From Lunularia cruciata (taxonomy: Eukaryota > Streptophyta > Marchantiopsida > Lunulariales > Lunulariaceae), in contig OX419755.1 of assembly GCA_948567375.1 (NCBI GenBank), positions 19,670,517 to 19,734,516 on the forward strand: a DNA stretch of 64,000 nt. Reading direction: 5' to 3'. The position numbers and the translations under genes are program-made. Below, piece after piece: positions 12,462 to 22,272 of the stretch. Under the pieces are notes generated by a model. It worked only from the letters and a program-made list of their open reading frames with translations. It was not told the origin of the DNA and did not search any database. Every line of letters starts with the position of its first letter. Position 1 is the first letter of the stretch.

Positions 12462-14045
12462 GACCAAGGATATAACCCAAGTAGACCATTCTCACTTAGG
12501 TGTACCTTAAGTAGATTGCTCTTACTAGTAGTCCTTGGCTATCTTCCAATAATACCATGCACATTTGGTTCTAACATGTGACTAAATTGTCTTGATAGGC
12601 ATAAATCTCACAAGTGTTAGAGTGGTGATGCCTATCAAGTGCATCCTACATTGTGTAGCGAATCCAAGGCTCACAATCCATATCAAATAGTTAAAGTCCA
12701 TAGCATGACCTAGCACTTGATGCTTATATGCCTTTGACGCTATTAAAATGATGGTAATAGTGGTATGGAAACCCATTGCTCACTCCCTCTCTCTCATTGA
12801 CATTGGGCTCCACCAACTACTATAACTATGAGTACCAAACAAGTCCAAGACCTCTCTCTCAAAAGGCATGGGAACCTAGAAATCTCATGAGTGTTGGTTA
12901 AGCAACTCTAGGCGGCCCAAAAAGGTTCACTACTACTATAGATGAACTATCAGCCACTACCATTATTTGAAACTGTCACCCAACATCAAAGATACCATTG
13001 ACAATAAGGTGGGATAGTTGTTGAATCCCATCATAGGCACATTGTAAAACCTCTCTAGGTAAGAGGTTACCAAAGACAAAGATGATGAGCCTACAATCCA
13101 ACTTTGGCTGCATCTAACAACATGGTAGGTCCCATCCAAGAATAGACCTAGTATGTACTCACCACTATCTTTGCACAAGAATCACCCATCCAAGAAACAG
13201 TCTCCAAAATCTAGGCTGGAAAAATGACTTGATGAACTTGGAGATGTCATAGTATATATAATATCTCCCAAAACACACCAAAAAATAGGGATTATGTAGA
13301 CCTTGACCTTGGCCAATGAGTATGTCCTTGACATGGCTAGCCAAAAATCACTAAATGAATGGGACCATATATAATATGGTCTTATGCCCCTAGTAAAGAA
13401 ATGTATGTTGGGAGGATCTTTTGGCAACCCTTTATTGTTGACATTGGTAATAACTCATAATATTGATAAGCAAAGTGTGCCATATGATGTAGAGAGACTT
13501 TCTTAGTAGTCTCATCTCTCTCCACATACAAGTACCTTTGAAGAATGCATATGCCTACCTACCTATAGTACTGCAACAAATCTAGTGATGACCCCCCAAA
13601 CAACTCTAATAATTATATTTCCTTTGTTGGATAATGCCAAGCAATAAATGTAGTATCTAAAGGTGATAAAGTAATCAACTTTGGAGGTTGATCTTCAAAT
13701 TGGTCTCCTTGTAGTACAAAGGCTTTACTCCAATCCTTCTATACTAATTGATCCGCATGATGCTTCAACTCCTTATCAAAACTCCATCATGAAATATCCA
13801 AAGTGGATGGAACAACCTCACTTGTACTCCAAATCTAAGCAATCTCCTTTGGTACAAGGGTATCCTTTGCATGGGCGTTCCTCTTGACTAACTCTCTAGG
13901 CCAAATAATAGAACCAGTAAAAGCTAAGACTGGTGCTATGGTCCTTGATTGTAGTGAGCCAAGACTACCACTACTAAAGTGTACTGGTAGGCAACATACA
14001 TGTGCCTCACCTAATTGCCAACCTAGCCTACAAGAAGTTGTCTCC
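12462..14045 (-). pseudogene. DNMT3-type methyltransferase, old gypsy copy
   Basis: Reads on the minus strand and aligns with 37,690-39,275 of the main element. Recognisable parts include the C-terminal target-recognition end (RQ/HQVLGHAMDFNYL, near 12,700), the IX-like segment near 12,780, and the region around catalytic motif IV near 13,330. There the codon after Pro-Cys is still glutamine (CAA, complement of 13,328-13,330), while the main copy has TAG. A TAG aligned with the main copy's stop at 38,914 is at 12,817-12,819. Numerous other stops. The copia element begins at 14,046, inside the protease-to-methyltransferase linker. Confidence 0.8.
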
Positions 14046-14046
14046 T

Positions 14047-14297
14047 ATAAGAACGTGAGTAGTATGTAAGGGTCAAATGATTTAACTAGTGATAATCCCA
14101 AAACTGGGATTATATAAGTACATGAGCATACTCAAGAGCACACCATTTGCATCTATAGTGTTAAACATGTAACTCATTGTCAAATGTGTAACTCATGTGC
14201 TCTTAACTTAACTCTAAGATTGTTCACATGTAATTCATGTGAATAGTAGTCATGTGTGAAGAATGATCTAACACAACATTACATTATAGTTCTAACA
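14047..14297 (-). repeat. copia 3' LTR
   Basis: Begins (minus strand) TGTTAGAAC and ends CTTATA, a decayed CA end. Similar to 18,976-19,295 but shorter, lacking some copies of the short CATGTGAATAGTAGT-type repeats. Confidence 0.85.
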
Positions 14298-14304
14298 CTC
14301 CCTC

Positions 14305-14640
14305 TTAATGGACATTTTGTAATTTTCTATTATCTATAACTTCTAGTGCATGACAAAACCTTGTATGGAGTTCTCTAGTCAATCCCTTAGTAAAAATATT
14401 GGCAGTATTATCTTTGGTGCCCACCCATGAAATAGAGATCTCCTTGTCTTCCACCTTTTCTCTGAGAAAGTGGAATCTGATGTCTATGTGCTTTATCTTC
14501 TCATGTTGCTTTGTTGGAGTAACAAGATCAATTTTGTTGTTGCTGTCATAGTACATCTTCATTGTTTCTCCAAGAAAACCCAGGTCACTTAACAAGTGCT
14601 TGAGCCATACTACTTCAGTTGCTACCTTTGACAAGGCCAT
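14305..14640 (-). pseudogene. copia RNase H
   Basis: The minus-strand frame contains the end of a copia RNase H domain. It starts in MALSKVATEVVWLKHLL, the usual EYMAL...E.IWL region, then has MYYDSNN (the family's CDNQSA position), KHIDIRFHFLRE and the DIFTKGL-like C-terminus (NIFTKGLTREL). The upstream part continues in another frame, so the polyprotein is broken. The sequence ends just before the purine tract and 3' LTR, the normal location. Confidence 0.85.
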
Positions 14641-14820
14641 GTATTCAGCTTCAATGCTGGATAAAGAGACAGAAGCTTGCCTTTTGCTTGACCAATAGAC
14701 AGCTGCATTACAGAAGATAAAGCAATATCCTCCTATAGATCATCTTGTGTCTTGATCTCCTCCCCAATCTAAGTTGGAGTACCCATGAATGGGAGTACTA
14801 GATGCATTGTAAGTTAGGCC

Positions 14821-15956
14821 CTATGATAGTGTACCTTGAATATACCAAAAGATCCTTTTGACAGCCTTCCAATGGTTCAGGCCAGGATTTGCCATATACT
14901 TGGCAACTGAACTGATAGCATAAGCCAGATCAGGCCTAGTGCTGACCATGGCCCACATCAAATTCCCCACTGCAGATTGGTAAGGTACTATTTTCATATA
15001 TTCTCTCTCTTGATCAGTTTTGGGACAATCTTGAAGACTTAATCTCACTCCTGACTCTATAGGATTGTAAACAGGTTTACAGTCTTGCATATGAAAACAA
15101 GTAAGAATCTCTCTTAAATATCTCTCTTGAGATAGACTGATCTTTCTTTGTTTTTTGTCTCTTGTGACTTGCAACAAAAGACAATGACTAATCTCTCCTA
15201 GATCAGTCATCTCAAAACCCTGTTTAAGAGACTCCTTGACATAGAGGAGAAGAGAAAGGTTGTTGCTGGCAAGGATGCAGTCATCTACATAAAGAGGTAA
15301 CATGACAAAATGAGAACCGGAATGGAAGATAAGAGATTAGAATCAGCTCTAGAGCGCTGAAATCCCAAACCTAGTAAAAACTGATTAAACTTGTGATACC
15401 ACCGTTGGGCAGACCATTTGAGACCATACAAAGCCTTGTAGAGCTGTAAAATCAATTGCCCTTGTTTAGTGGCTTGTTGCTGATTGTGCTGGTCAGGATT
15501 CAGCAAGCCAAGAGGAATGTGCATGTAGATTTTCTCAGTCAATGTGCCATTCAAAAAATTTGTTTTGACATCAAGAGCATGCACTTCCAAATCATTCTGA
15601 GCTGAGTAAGCAAGCAGCACGTAAATTGTTGTCAATTTGACAACAAGAGAGTAGGTCTTTGTGTAGTCAATACCTAGAACTTGAGAGAAACCACAAGCAA
15701 CAAGTCAAGCCTTGTACCTTTGGATCAAGCCTTGTGCATTGTAATTCCTCTTAAAAATCCACTTACATGTGACTACCTTGCGACCTGTTGGTAACTCAGT
15801 GATGACCCATGTTTGATTGTTCTCCATGGACTGAAGCTTATCTTGAATAGCCCCAAACCATTTACTGGAATCAGGTCCAGCAATAGTAGCTTCATAAGTG
15901 TTGGGATTAGGGTCAGATGCAGGGTAATGCACGCTTAGTGCATTAGCAAACTCCAA
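14821..15956 (-). pseudogene. copia reverse transcriptase
   Basis: Three neighbouring minus-strand frames together give a copia RT. W(F)GAIQDKLQSMENNQTW and CKWIFKRNY come at the N-terminus (15,705-15,956). DVKTNFLNG and LYKALYGLKWSAQRW follow (15,285-15,635). The catalytic box YVDD is next, with SLKQGFEMTDLG (14,821-15,303). A stop near 15,710 and a frameshift around 15,290 separate them. In DVKTNFLNG the usual Ala after Lys-Thr is Asn. Non-functional. Confidence 0.9.
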
Positions 15957-16699
15957 CAGTGCATCATATTTTTGAATTAAAGTGCATGTGAATTAAAGTG
16001 GTGCCTTGACTTACAAAAGGTGCTTGGACAGCGTCTGGAGAATGTAGAGGTTTTGGCCTCCTAGTGTAAACAATTGTAGAGGATCCTAAGGACCTGTGGG
16101 GAGTGCCAGAACTAGAAGGTAAGGATTGTAGTGAAGAAGGTATTGTAGAAGGAATTGTTGGAGTTGTAAGATTGTGGAGAGGAGGTGACTAAGTAGGAGT
16201 TCGTGTGGATGGACTGTGGGTAGACTGAGAACTAGAAGCAGGAGAGGGAATGAAAATTGTCAAATCACAGATGAAATCTAGTTGAACATCCTGAGGGTCA
16301 GAACACTATTTATATTCATGAGCATAGGTATGTTCCTGAAACTGAACATCTCTTGACAAAAAAATGGAGATATCATATATTTTATGTAGTCTATAAGCTT
16401 TACTATCCTGATCATAACCAAGGAAGATACACTGGAAGACTCAAAATTGAGTTAAGATCTGGAAGAAGATGGAACATGTGCATAAGCAATGCAACCACAA
16501 ATGCAAAGTAAGGATAGATTATGTTTATAACCAAACCAGAGTTGGAAGGGTGTGACTTTGGAGGAGATAGCTTTGGTATGACTTTGATTTTGCAGAAAGT
16601 TGGCAGTGTAGTGCCTCTCCCCAGTAAGTCTTGGGGAGTCCAGTCACAAATAACATAGTGTGGACTGCTTCCACCAATATTTAATTCTTTCTCTCAGCA

Positions 16700-17481
16700 A
16701 CACCATTTTGTTGAGGAGTATATGGAGTGTTGAATTGGCGCATGATACCTTTTCCTTTGCAGAAAAGATGAAAATCTGCAAATTTGTATCCACCACCATT
16801 GTTTAAGCGCAACACCTAGACCTTCTGATTGAGTTGAGTCTCTGCATAGGTCACATATTCTTGAAAACAAGTAAAAACTTCATGTTTGAACTTGAGTAGA
16901 TACAAGAATGTGTACCTTGTATAATCATCAATGAAGGTCACAAAGTATCTGTAACCAGTGTAGGTAGCAGAAGAGATGGGACCAAAAACATCAAAATGGA
17001 TGAGAGCCAATGGAAAGTGGCTCTAATAGCTCCTTCTTGAGGCAAGCAAAATTCAATTTTGCTTGCCATGAAGACAAGGTGAGCAAACATGAAACAAATT
17101 AGAATGGATACAATCCATCCCAGCAACCAAATCTTTGTCCTGTAGAAGTTGACGTTGATTCTTGTTGATGTGCCCAAGTCATCGATGCCATAGGGAAGTA
17201 ATAGCAGAAGATGTATCCTTGGTTGGAATAGAGATTGCAGCAGCTTGAGATGGTTGAGACTGAGTTGATGTAGAGACTACAATATCTTGAGGTTGCTCAA
17301 TGGACTCTCCCAGAAGCCAAAAGTTATCCAGTCTAGGACAAAATGCAATCAGATTCTGTAGATCATCATAAAGGAAAATGCTAGTTTCCTTTAACTGAAA
17401 TGATCCATGTGACTTACTCAACTGAAGTACTGAATAGAGATTCTTGTTCAACAAAGGAACATGTAGAACATCTTCTAGCAT
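16700..17481 (-). pseudogene. copia GAG-pre-integrase and integrase
   Basis: The minus strand gives a GAG-pre-integrase segment with LEDVLHVPLLNKNL and LWHR (17,179-17,481). The integrase core follows: HFDVFGPI (first Asp), YFVTFIDDYTR, then in another frame a region corresponding to the second Asp that reads LNNGGGY, where the family has an S/D-R/N-GGEY pattern, and a TPQQNG-type end. The second catalytic Asp therefore appears replaced by Asn (a G-to-A change) in addition to frameshifts. Confidence 0.85.
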
Positions 17482-17490
17482 GTAGGACTT

Positions 17491-18725
17491 CTATAAACAA
17501 GCAAGCTTAACTGAAACTGTCCCATGCCCTAGAATAGCAATGTTGGAAGCATCAGCCAAGTAAACTTGTCTAGGTGGTGAGTATGCTTCATAGACCAAGA
17601 AACAAGTTTGTTGGTAGGTCATGTGCTGAGAAGTAGCAATGTCAATGTACCATCTCTTTTCCTGAGTGACTGAAGGAAGAACATCAACATCGTACAAAGA
17701 GAGGTGAGTTGTAGAAGCATTGGAGTGATGTTGTTCCTTGCCTCCTTTCTTCCTTGCATCAGCAATGTGCTTGCTACAATCTTTGATGTGATGTCCTTTC
17801 TTTGAGCAATAGTGATAGATGTTAGAAGGTCTGAAGGAATTTTCTCCAGAAGATGGAGAGAAATAACTCTGATTTTGATCGGAAGGTTTGCTTAAAGAGT
17901 TTTGACCAAGGGAAGGATGCTGACCAGAAAATCTGCTGAAAGAGGTCTGACCAGAAGGTCTGTTGAAAGAGTTTTGGCCAGAAAAACCATGAGATTCATT
18001 CTTCCAGCTCCCCTTGCCTTTACCTTTGTTTCTGTAAGAAGATGTAGAGCCTTGTGTGATTGCTAGAGCAGCTGTTTGCTCAACAAGACCTTCATACTTC
18101 ATACTGATCTCTTCTTGAAGAAGAAGAGCAATGACATCAGAGAGATGTAGTGCCTTTTGTGTTTGCAATGATTGCAAAAAATACTTAAAACTAGAAGGCA
18201 TAGATCTCATAAATGGAGCTTAGCCTGCTGGTGATCGATTGGGTTGTTCACCGCAACTAATTGGGTGAGGACTCCTTGAAAATTGGTAATGTGCTTTGCT
18301 ACACTGGTACTTTCACACATCTTCAAATTCATCAAAGTGTCCAATAGGTACATGATTGTGACATCATCAATACCTTTGTACATGGTTGTTAAATCCATCC
18401 ATGCATCACTTGCCAACATGTGCCTGCTGATGGTAGGAACAAACTTAGGAGCTAATGTTGAATTGATTGCTTCAAGAGCAACAAGATTCCTATGCTTCCA
18501 ATCAGGTAGAGTAGCAGCTGAGGTGGGCTTAACTTCAGTACAATCAACAATTGTAAAAACTGAAGCCACCTTCAATTTGAGTGCAAGACATTTTTTCCAA
18601 GATTGGAAATAATTGCCATTGAATTTGACAAAAGTTGAGTCAAATCGTATGGTTGCACCAGCAAGAGCAGGACCAAGAGCACCAACACCAACAGTAGCAG
18701 CAACAAACATGATGATTTGATGCAC
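17491..18725 (-). pseudogene. copia gag and zinc knuckle
   Basis: Two overlapping frames. 18,207-18,725 has the UBN2-type gag fold region (FNGNYFQSWKK, then LDTLMNLKM and HITNF). 17,491-18,210 has a Ser/Gln/Asn-rich linker of FSGQ-like repeats and a CCHC knuckle whose first Cys is Tyr (YHYCSKKGHHIKDC). The start of the copia protease region follows (WYIDIATSQHMT, where the catalytic Asp-Ser-Gly position reads DIATS). The -1 shift at about 18,207 breaks the frame. Confidence 0.85.
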
Positions 18726-18959
18726 AGAGGATAGTGGAGAATTTCTCTCCCAAAACCCAGACTAACAGAGGAGGCTAAAAGAGGATATAAGAGAATATTC
18801 TCTCCTAAAACCCAGAGAAAGAGACACTCTTCAAAGGAGGAACAAGGGACTCTTGTTTTTCTAGATACACTAGTGTGTAAAACTTAGGCCTCTCAGAATT
18901 TCAAAATTTGTGTGTGTACTAAGGCATCCCCTAGCTGCTAAAAGGAATTCTGAAACTTA

Positions 18960-18973
18960 GAGCTTTGATACCA
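18960..18973 (-). promoter_or_regulatory. copia primer-binding site
   Basis: TGGTATCAAAGCTC on the minus strand, directly downstream of the 5' LTR. One mismatch from the initiator-Met tRNA complement common in plant copia elements. Confidence 0.85.
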
Positions 18974-18975
18974 CG

Positions 18976-19295
18976 TGAGAAAGTGAGTAGTATGTAAGGG
19001 TCAAATGATTTAACTAGTGATAATCCCAGAACTAGGATTATATAAGTATATGAGCACACTCAAGAGCACACCATTTGCATCTATAGTGTTAAACATGTAA
19101 CTCTTTGTCAAACGTGTAACTCATTGTCAAAAGTGTAACTCATGTGCTCTTTACTTAACTCTAAGGTGTTCACATGTAATTCATGTGAACAGTAGCATGT
19201 GAATGGTAGTCACATGAAACAGTAGTCATGTGAATAATAGTCAGTAGTTACACATGAATAGTGATCCAACACAATGTTACATTACACTTCTAACA
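18976..19295 (-). repeat. copia 5' LTR
   Basis: Minus strand, from TGTTAGAAG at 19,295 to TTTCTCA at 18,976. Contains several CATGTGAAT and GTAACTCAT-type direct repeats. It is longer than the 3' LTR through different numbers of these repeats. Confidence 0.87.
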
Positions 19296-19300
19296 TCTCC

Positions 19301-20748
19301 TTCCAATAGTCAATTGTTAAAACCCATGGTGTATAACACTATTCACCTACTAGCAAATCAAATGACTCTTTTATTGTTGCAATGGCTTGATCTCTCATCA
19401 TAGAACCATCAATATATGAATGGGTTCAATCTTGACAATGAGCTCCCCACATGTGATATACTATGTAGAACCACTCCATAGAGATGGATGGATTTGAAAT
19501 GAACACCTCTCCATCTGTCTTTAATAGCCCAAGATAGGGTACTATAGCCTTCCTCAACATAAGGAGCTATGCATCATAGTCTAATAAGACCTTATGTGGT
19601 GTATAGACCTTCCTTGAAAGTCCCACCAAATGGAAAATTTCACTATGGTTGTCCAAAAAGACAACTCTAGGTGTGAATGTATCTACCTTAAATGCATATC
19701 TAGTTGGTAACACCTAGTAGTTGTGGTTGCCACAAGTCATAAGTAACCAAAAACTCCATGCTCTTCAACCAAGTTGGCTCCACCATCAACCACCTCTTTT
19801 CTAGCAACAAGAACCACATCATCTCTACTCTCACAAAATGTGGTAGCCAATCAAAACATTAGAGCTAGGTCAACTTTCAATGTAAACATATCATTGGTTG
19901 AGAACAAAGAGGAGCACATAATAAATTGAGTTACCCCTAACATCATGCTAGACTTAATCTATGGAGTAGCAAGTGACTTCCTAACATCTAGTCCATCATG
20001 CACTCCATCACTTCCTACCATGCTTGCATTAGGACATCATGGAACCAAAGATATTTTCTATAGTGATTCAAAGAGTGTGAAAGACCAAGGAAGTTTAACA
20101 TGTCTAACAACCTCTCTTTTTTGCAAGTCCAATTCTAGCTTTGGAGTACATACTACACTCCTAGTCACTATGGTGGATGTATCTACTTATGTTGATCTGC
20201 ACATGAAATCTCAACAACAAAAACATCTCTATCACCAACATAAGAGTTGGAAGCCTTAACACATGAATTTGATCTCCTTTAAGCTATAGCCATGCTAGCC
20301 AATCTTCACTCCAATTTCCCTATACAAGTAGGCATTGTTGTATCAAAAGCAAGAGCATGTAATGGCCCTTATTAGGTGTAGGTACTTTACCACCCTATCT
20401 TCCATAACTTGGGCTCATCCACCACCTACCATAGCAACCCTACCATTCCATAATTTTGGGTGGAGATCAAAGCATCAGTCACTAGTATGACCAAATCCCT
20501 GGCAATGGTCACACTATCTTTGATTTGGTTGTGGTTCTCTAGAGGTATCATTCTCACTACCTTGGGTGCACTCTCTCTTGTGGTGAAGTCCACCACAAGT
20601 CCAACAAGCAACACCACCATCCATTGGCTTTTGCTAACCAAAAAGAGAGTAATGAGCTAGGTGCACTATGCCCTCCACTTATTCCATAAGATCAGCTTTA
20701 TCTACTATGCCTTGTGAGCCAACATATCTCTCATTGAAGATGAACCCT
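19301..20748 (-). pseudogene. gag C-terminus and protease, old gypsy copy
   Basis: The minus strand matches 36,170-37,700 of the main element: the zinc-knuckle region near 20,600, the coiled-coil and linker (about 20,300-19,950), and the protease region toward 19,301, where the copia insertion begins. Many stops. Upstream gag sequence is replaced by the 0.68-kb repeat at 20,749. Confidence 0.8.
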
Positions 20749-21441
20749 TGATGGTTATTAAGGTAACGTACCATGGACCAAGAAGGCAAAGAACTCCAAC
20801 TCCATCACTCTCTTCCAAGGCACCTCCAAGATTCAAGTTTTTGCTCACTAGAAAACTCAATAAGAGAGAGAGATAGTAGTAAATGAAAGGATGATGAGTA
20901 CCTTCTCACCCTTATTTTATATATTTGTGAAATAGTAACACACTAAAACTACTAATTACCATAGTAACTCAAGTCACTATGCAAAAACTCATATAAAATC
21001 AAAATTCTAAAGGAATATCCAAACTCATGGGTTAAGCATGTAGTCTTATCTTGATCCAACAACTAAGTCAAGGATTCATTCACATGGGCTATCTTGGAAA
21101 TATATAAAAATCCCAACCAAAAAAGATTCATTCACATGGGATATCTTTGGAATATAAATTGTGGACCAAAAAGACTTGTGGACCCAAGAGTTCTAAACTC
21201 TTTTTGTAAAACAAAACATCTAGGAATAATACCAAGTCAATACACTAGAATCCAAAACAATGGTGCTCACTCTTTCTCCTTTCTTTAAAGTAGAACTACC
21301 TTTATCTTGGCTGTGATTAACTCTAGCTAATCATGATTCAATATAGAAGCTTGGTTTAATTCCATATAAACAATATCTTTGACTAATTACAATGCTAAAC
21401 TAAATATCCCAATTAAACATAGTGCACCAATGGGTGTTACA
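20749..21441 (-). repeat. 0.68-kb repeat, copy 3
   Basis: Minus-orientation member starting TGTAACACCCATTGGTGCA at 21,441 and ending ACCATCA at 20,749. Its 3' end abuts gag-derived sequence equivalent to about 36,170 in the main element. Direct repeat of 11,783-12,461 and inverted relative to 10,279-10,946. Confidence 0.7.
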
Positions 21442-21801
21442 TTTATCCTTGGACTAAGATTTCACTTTGTCCTTGGAGTGAAGTTCCCTTTACTTTCTAT
21501 ATTAGAACTTCAACTTATTATGGTTAATCCTAGCAACTCCTTGAGATCATAGGTGTAATTGCTCCCACACCTTCTACACTATGGAAGGTCCAAAGTACTT
21601 AAACAAGAACTTCTTTGCACCCTTTTCTATCAAAAAAAATCCAAAAAAAATCCAAAAAAAATTACCAATCACCTTCCTTGAAAGGCTCTACATTCTTCTT
21701 TATTTTCCTCTTATCATAGATCTCCTTTTTTTTCCTTGGGCTCATTCCACTCAAATCATAGCAACTGCTCTTGCCTCCTCCCATTCCATGAGTTGATCCT
21801 T
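21442..21801. other. Short spacer with A-rich runs
   Basis: No clear assignment. It contains an AAAAAAATCC-type run near 21,636-21,665 and a poly-T stretch near 21,725. Confidence 0.35.
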
Positions 21802-22272
21802 TGTAGAAGTCCAAGACCGAGGAGAGAAATAGGAGAATGGAAGATCACAGTGAGACACTTGAATGTGGGTAAACTCCAAATGCCTAGCACGAGCTTTGGC
21901 TCTTTTATTTATGGGTAGCATACAAGGCCCTTGAGAAGCTTCTCAAGAAGCTTCCTTGAACCACTTTCTTGGAATGTAAGCCAAGTTAACTTGGAAGCTT
22001 CTCAAGAAGCTTCCTTGAGCCACTTTCTTGGAGTGCAAGCCAAGTTAACTTGGAAGCTTCTCAAGAAACTTCCTTGTTGAAGCCGCCTACTTGGCGTGCA
22101 AGCTAAGCTGGTTGGAAGCTTCTAGAAACTACCTACTTAGGATGTAAGCTAAGCTAGTGGGAAGCTCCCCAAGAAGCTTCCTGGATACTTTTAGAATATT
22201 TAAGGCTAATTTGGCCTATTCATCAATTTGTTAACCTTGACTAACTTTGTCGCTAAACTCCATATTGTTACA
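21802..22272 (-). repeat. LTR of heat-element gypsy family (3' LTR)
   Basis: Minus orientation, beginning TGTAACAATATGGAG at 22,272. Homologous to the LTR at 61,106-61,526. It carries about four tandem units of about 60 bp, each centred on the palindrome-like GAAGCTTCTCAAGAAGCTTC, and a TATA-like CATAAATA near 21,905. It follows the integrase of the adjoining pol directly, so it is read as the 3' LTR. Its heat-element motifs are partly eroded by C-to-T changes compared with the other copy. Confidence 0.8.

Larger units (their letters stand above)
14046..19295 (-). mobile_element. Ty1/copia LTR retrotransposon
   Basis: Complete structure in minus orientation. LTRs lie at 14,046-14,297 and 18,976-19,295. 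A primer-binding site reading TGGTATCAAAGCTC (initiator Met tRNA type) is at about 18,960-18,973, and a purine tract (AAGAGGGAG) precedes the 3' LTR. The 5-bp target duplication TCTCC is at 14,041-14,045 and 19,296-19,300. The host sequence on either side rejoins perfectly as the methyltransferase gypsy element, which proves nesting. The LTRs differ by indels of a short GTAACTCAT-type repeat. Coding order gag-IN-RT-RH is the copia order. Confidence 0.92.
9316..20748 (-). mobile_element. Old copy of the methyltransferase gypsy element
   Basis: Read on the minus strand, this region follows the main element (33,409-43,344) in order: gag C-terminus and protease (20,748-19,301), methyltransferase (14,045-12,462), integrase and PHD region (about 11,640-9,573), the 3' untranslated region, and terminal segment A ending in TGACA at 9,316. 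The part matching 39,370-41,030 of the main copy (RT and RNase H) is missing, and the gag N-terminus is absent. It was later hit by a copia element (14,046-19,295) and by 0.68-kb repeats (10,279-10,946; 11,783-12,461). Many G-to-A and C-to-T changes show age. In this copy segment A occurs once at the terminus, without the extra B-A unit. Confidence 0.85.

Noticed and set aside
11783..21441. The two direct 0.68-kb repeats as the LTRs of a non-autonomous element carrying only gag-PR-methyltransferase
   Set aside because: Integrase, PHD region and the element's true terminus continue beyond 11,783 down to 9,316 in the same orientation, so the repeats are insertions into one longer copy.
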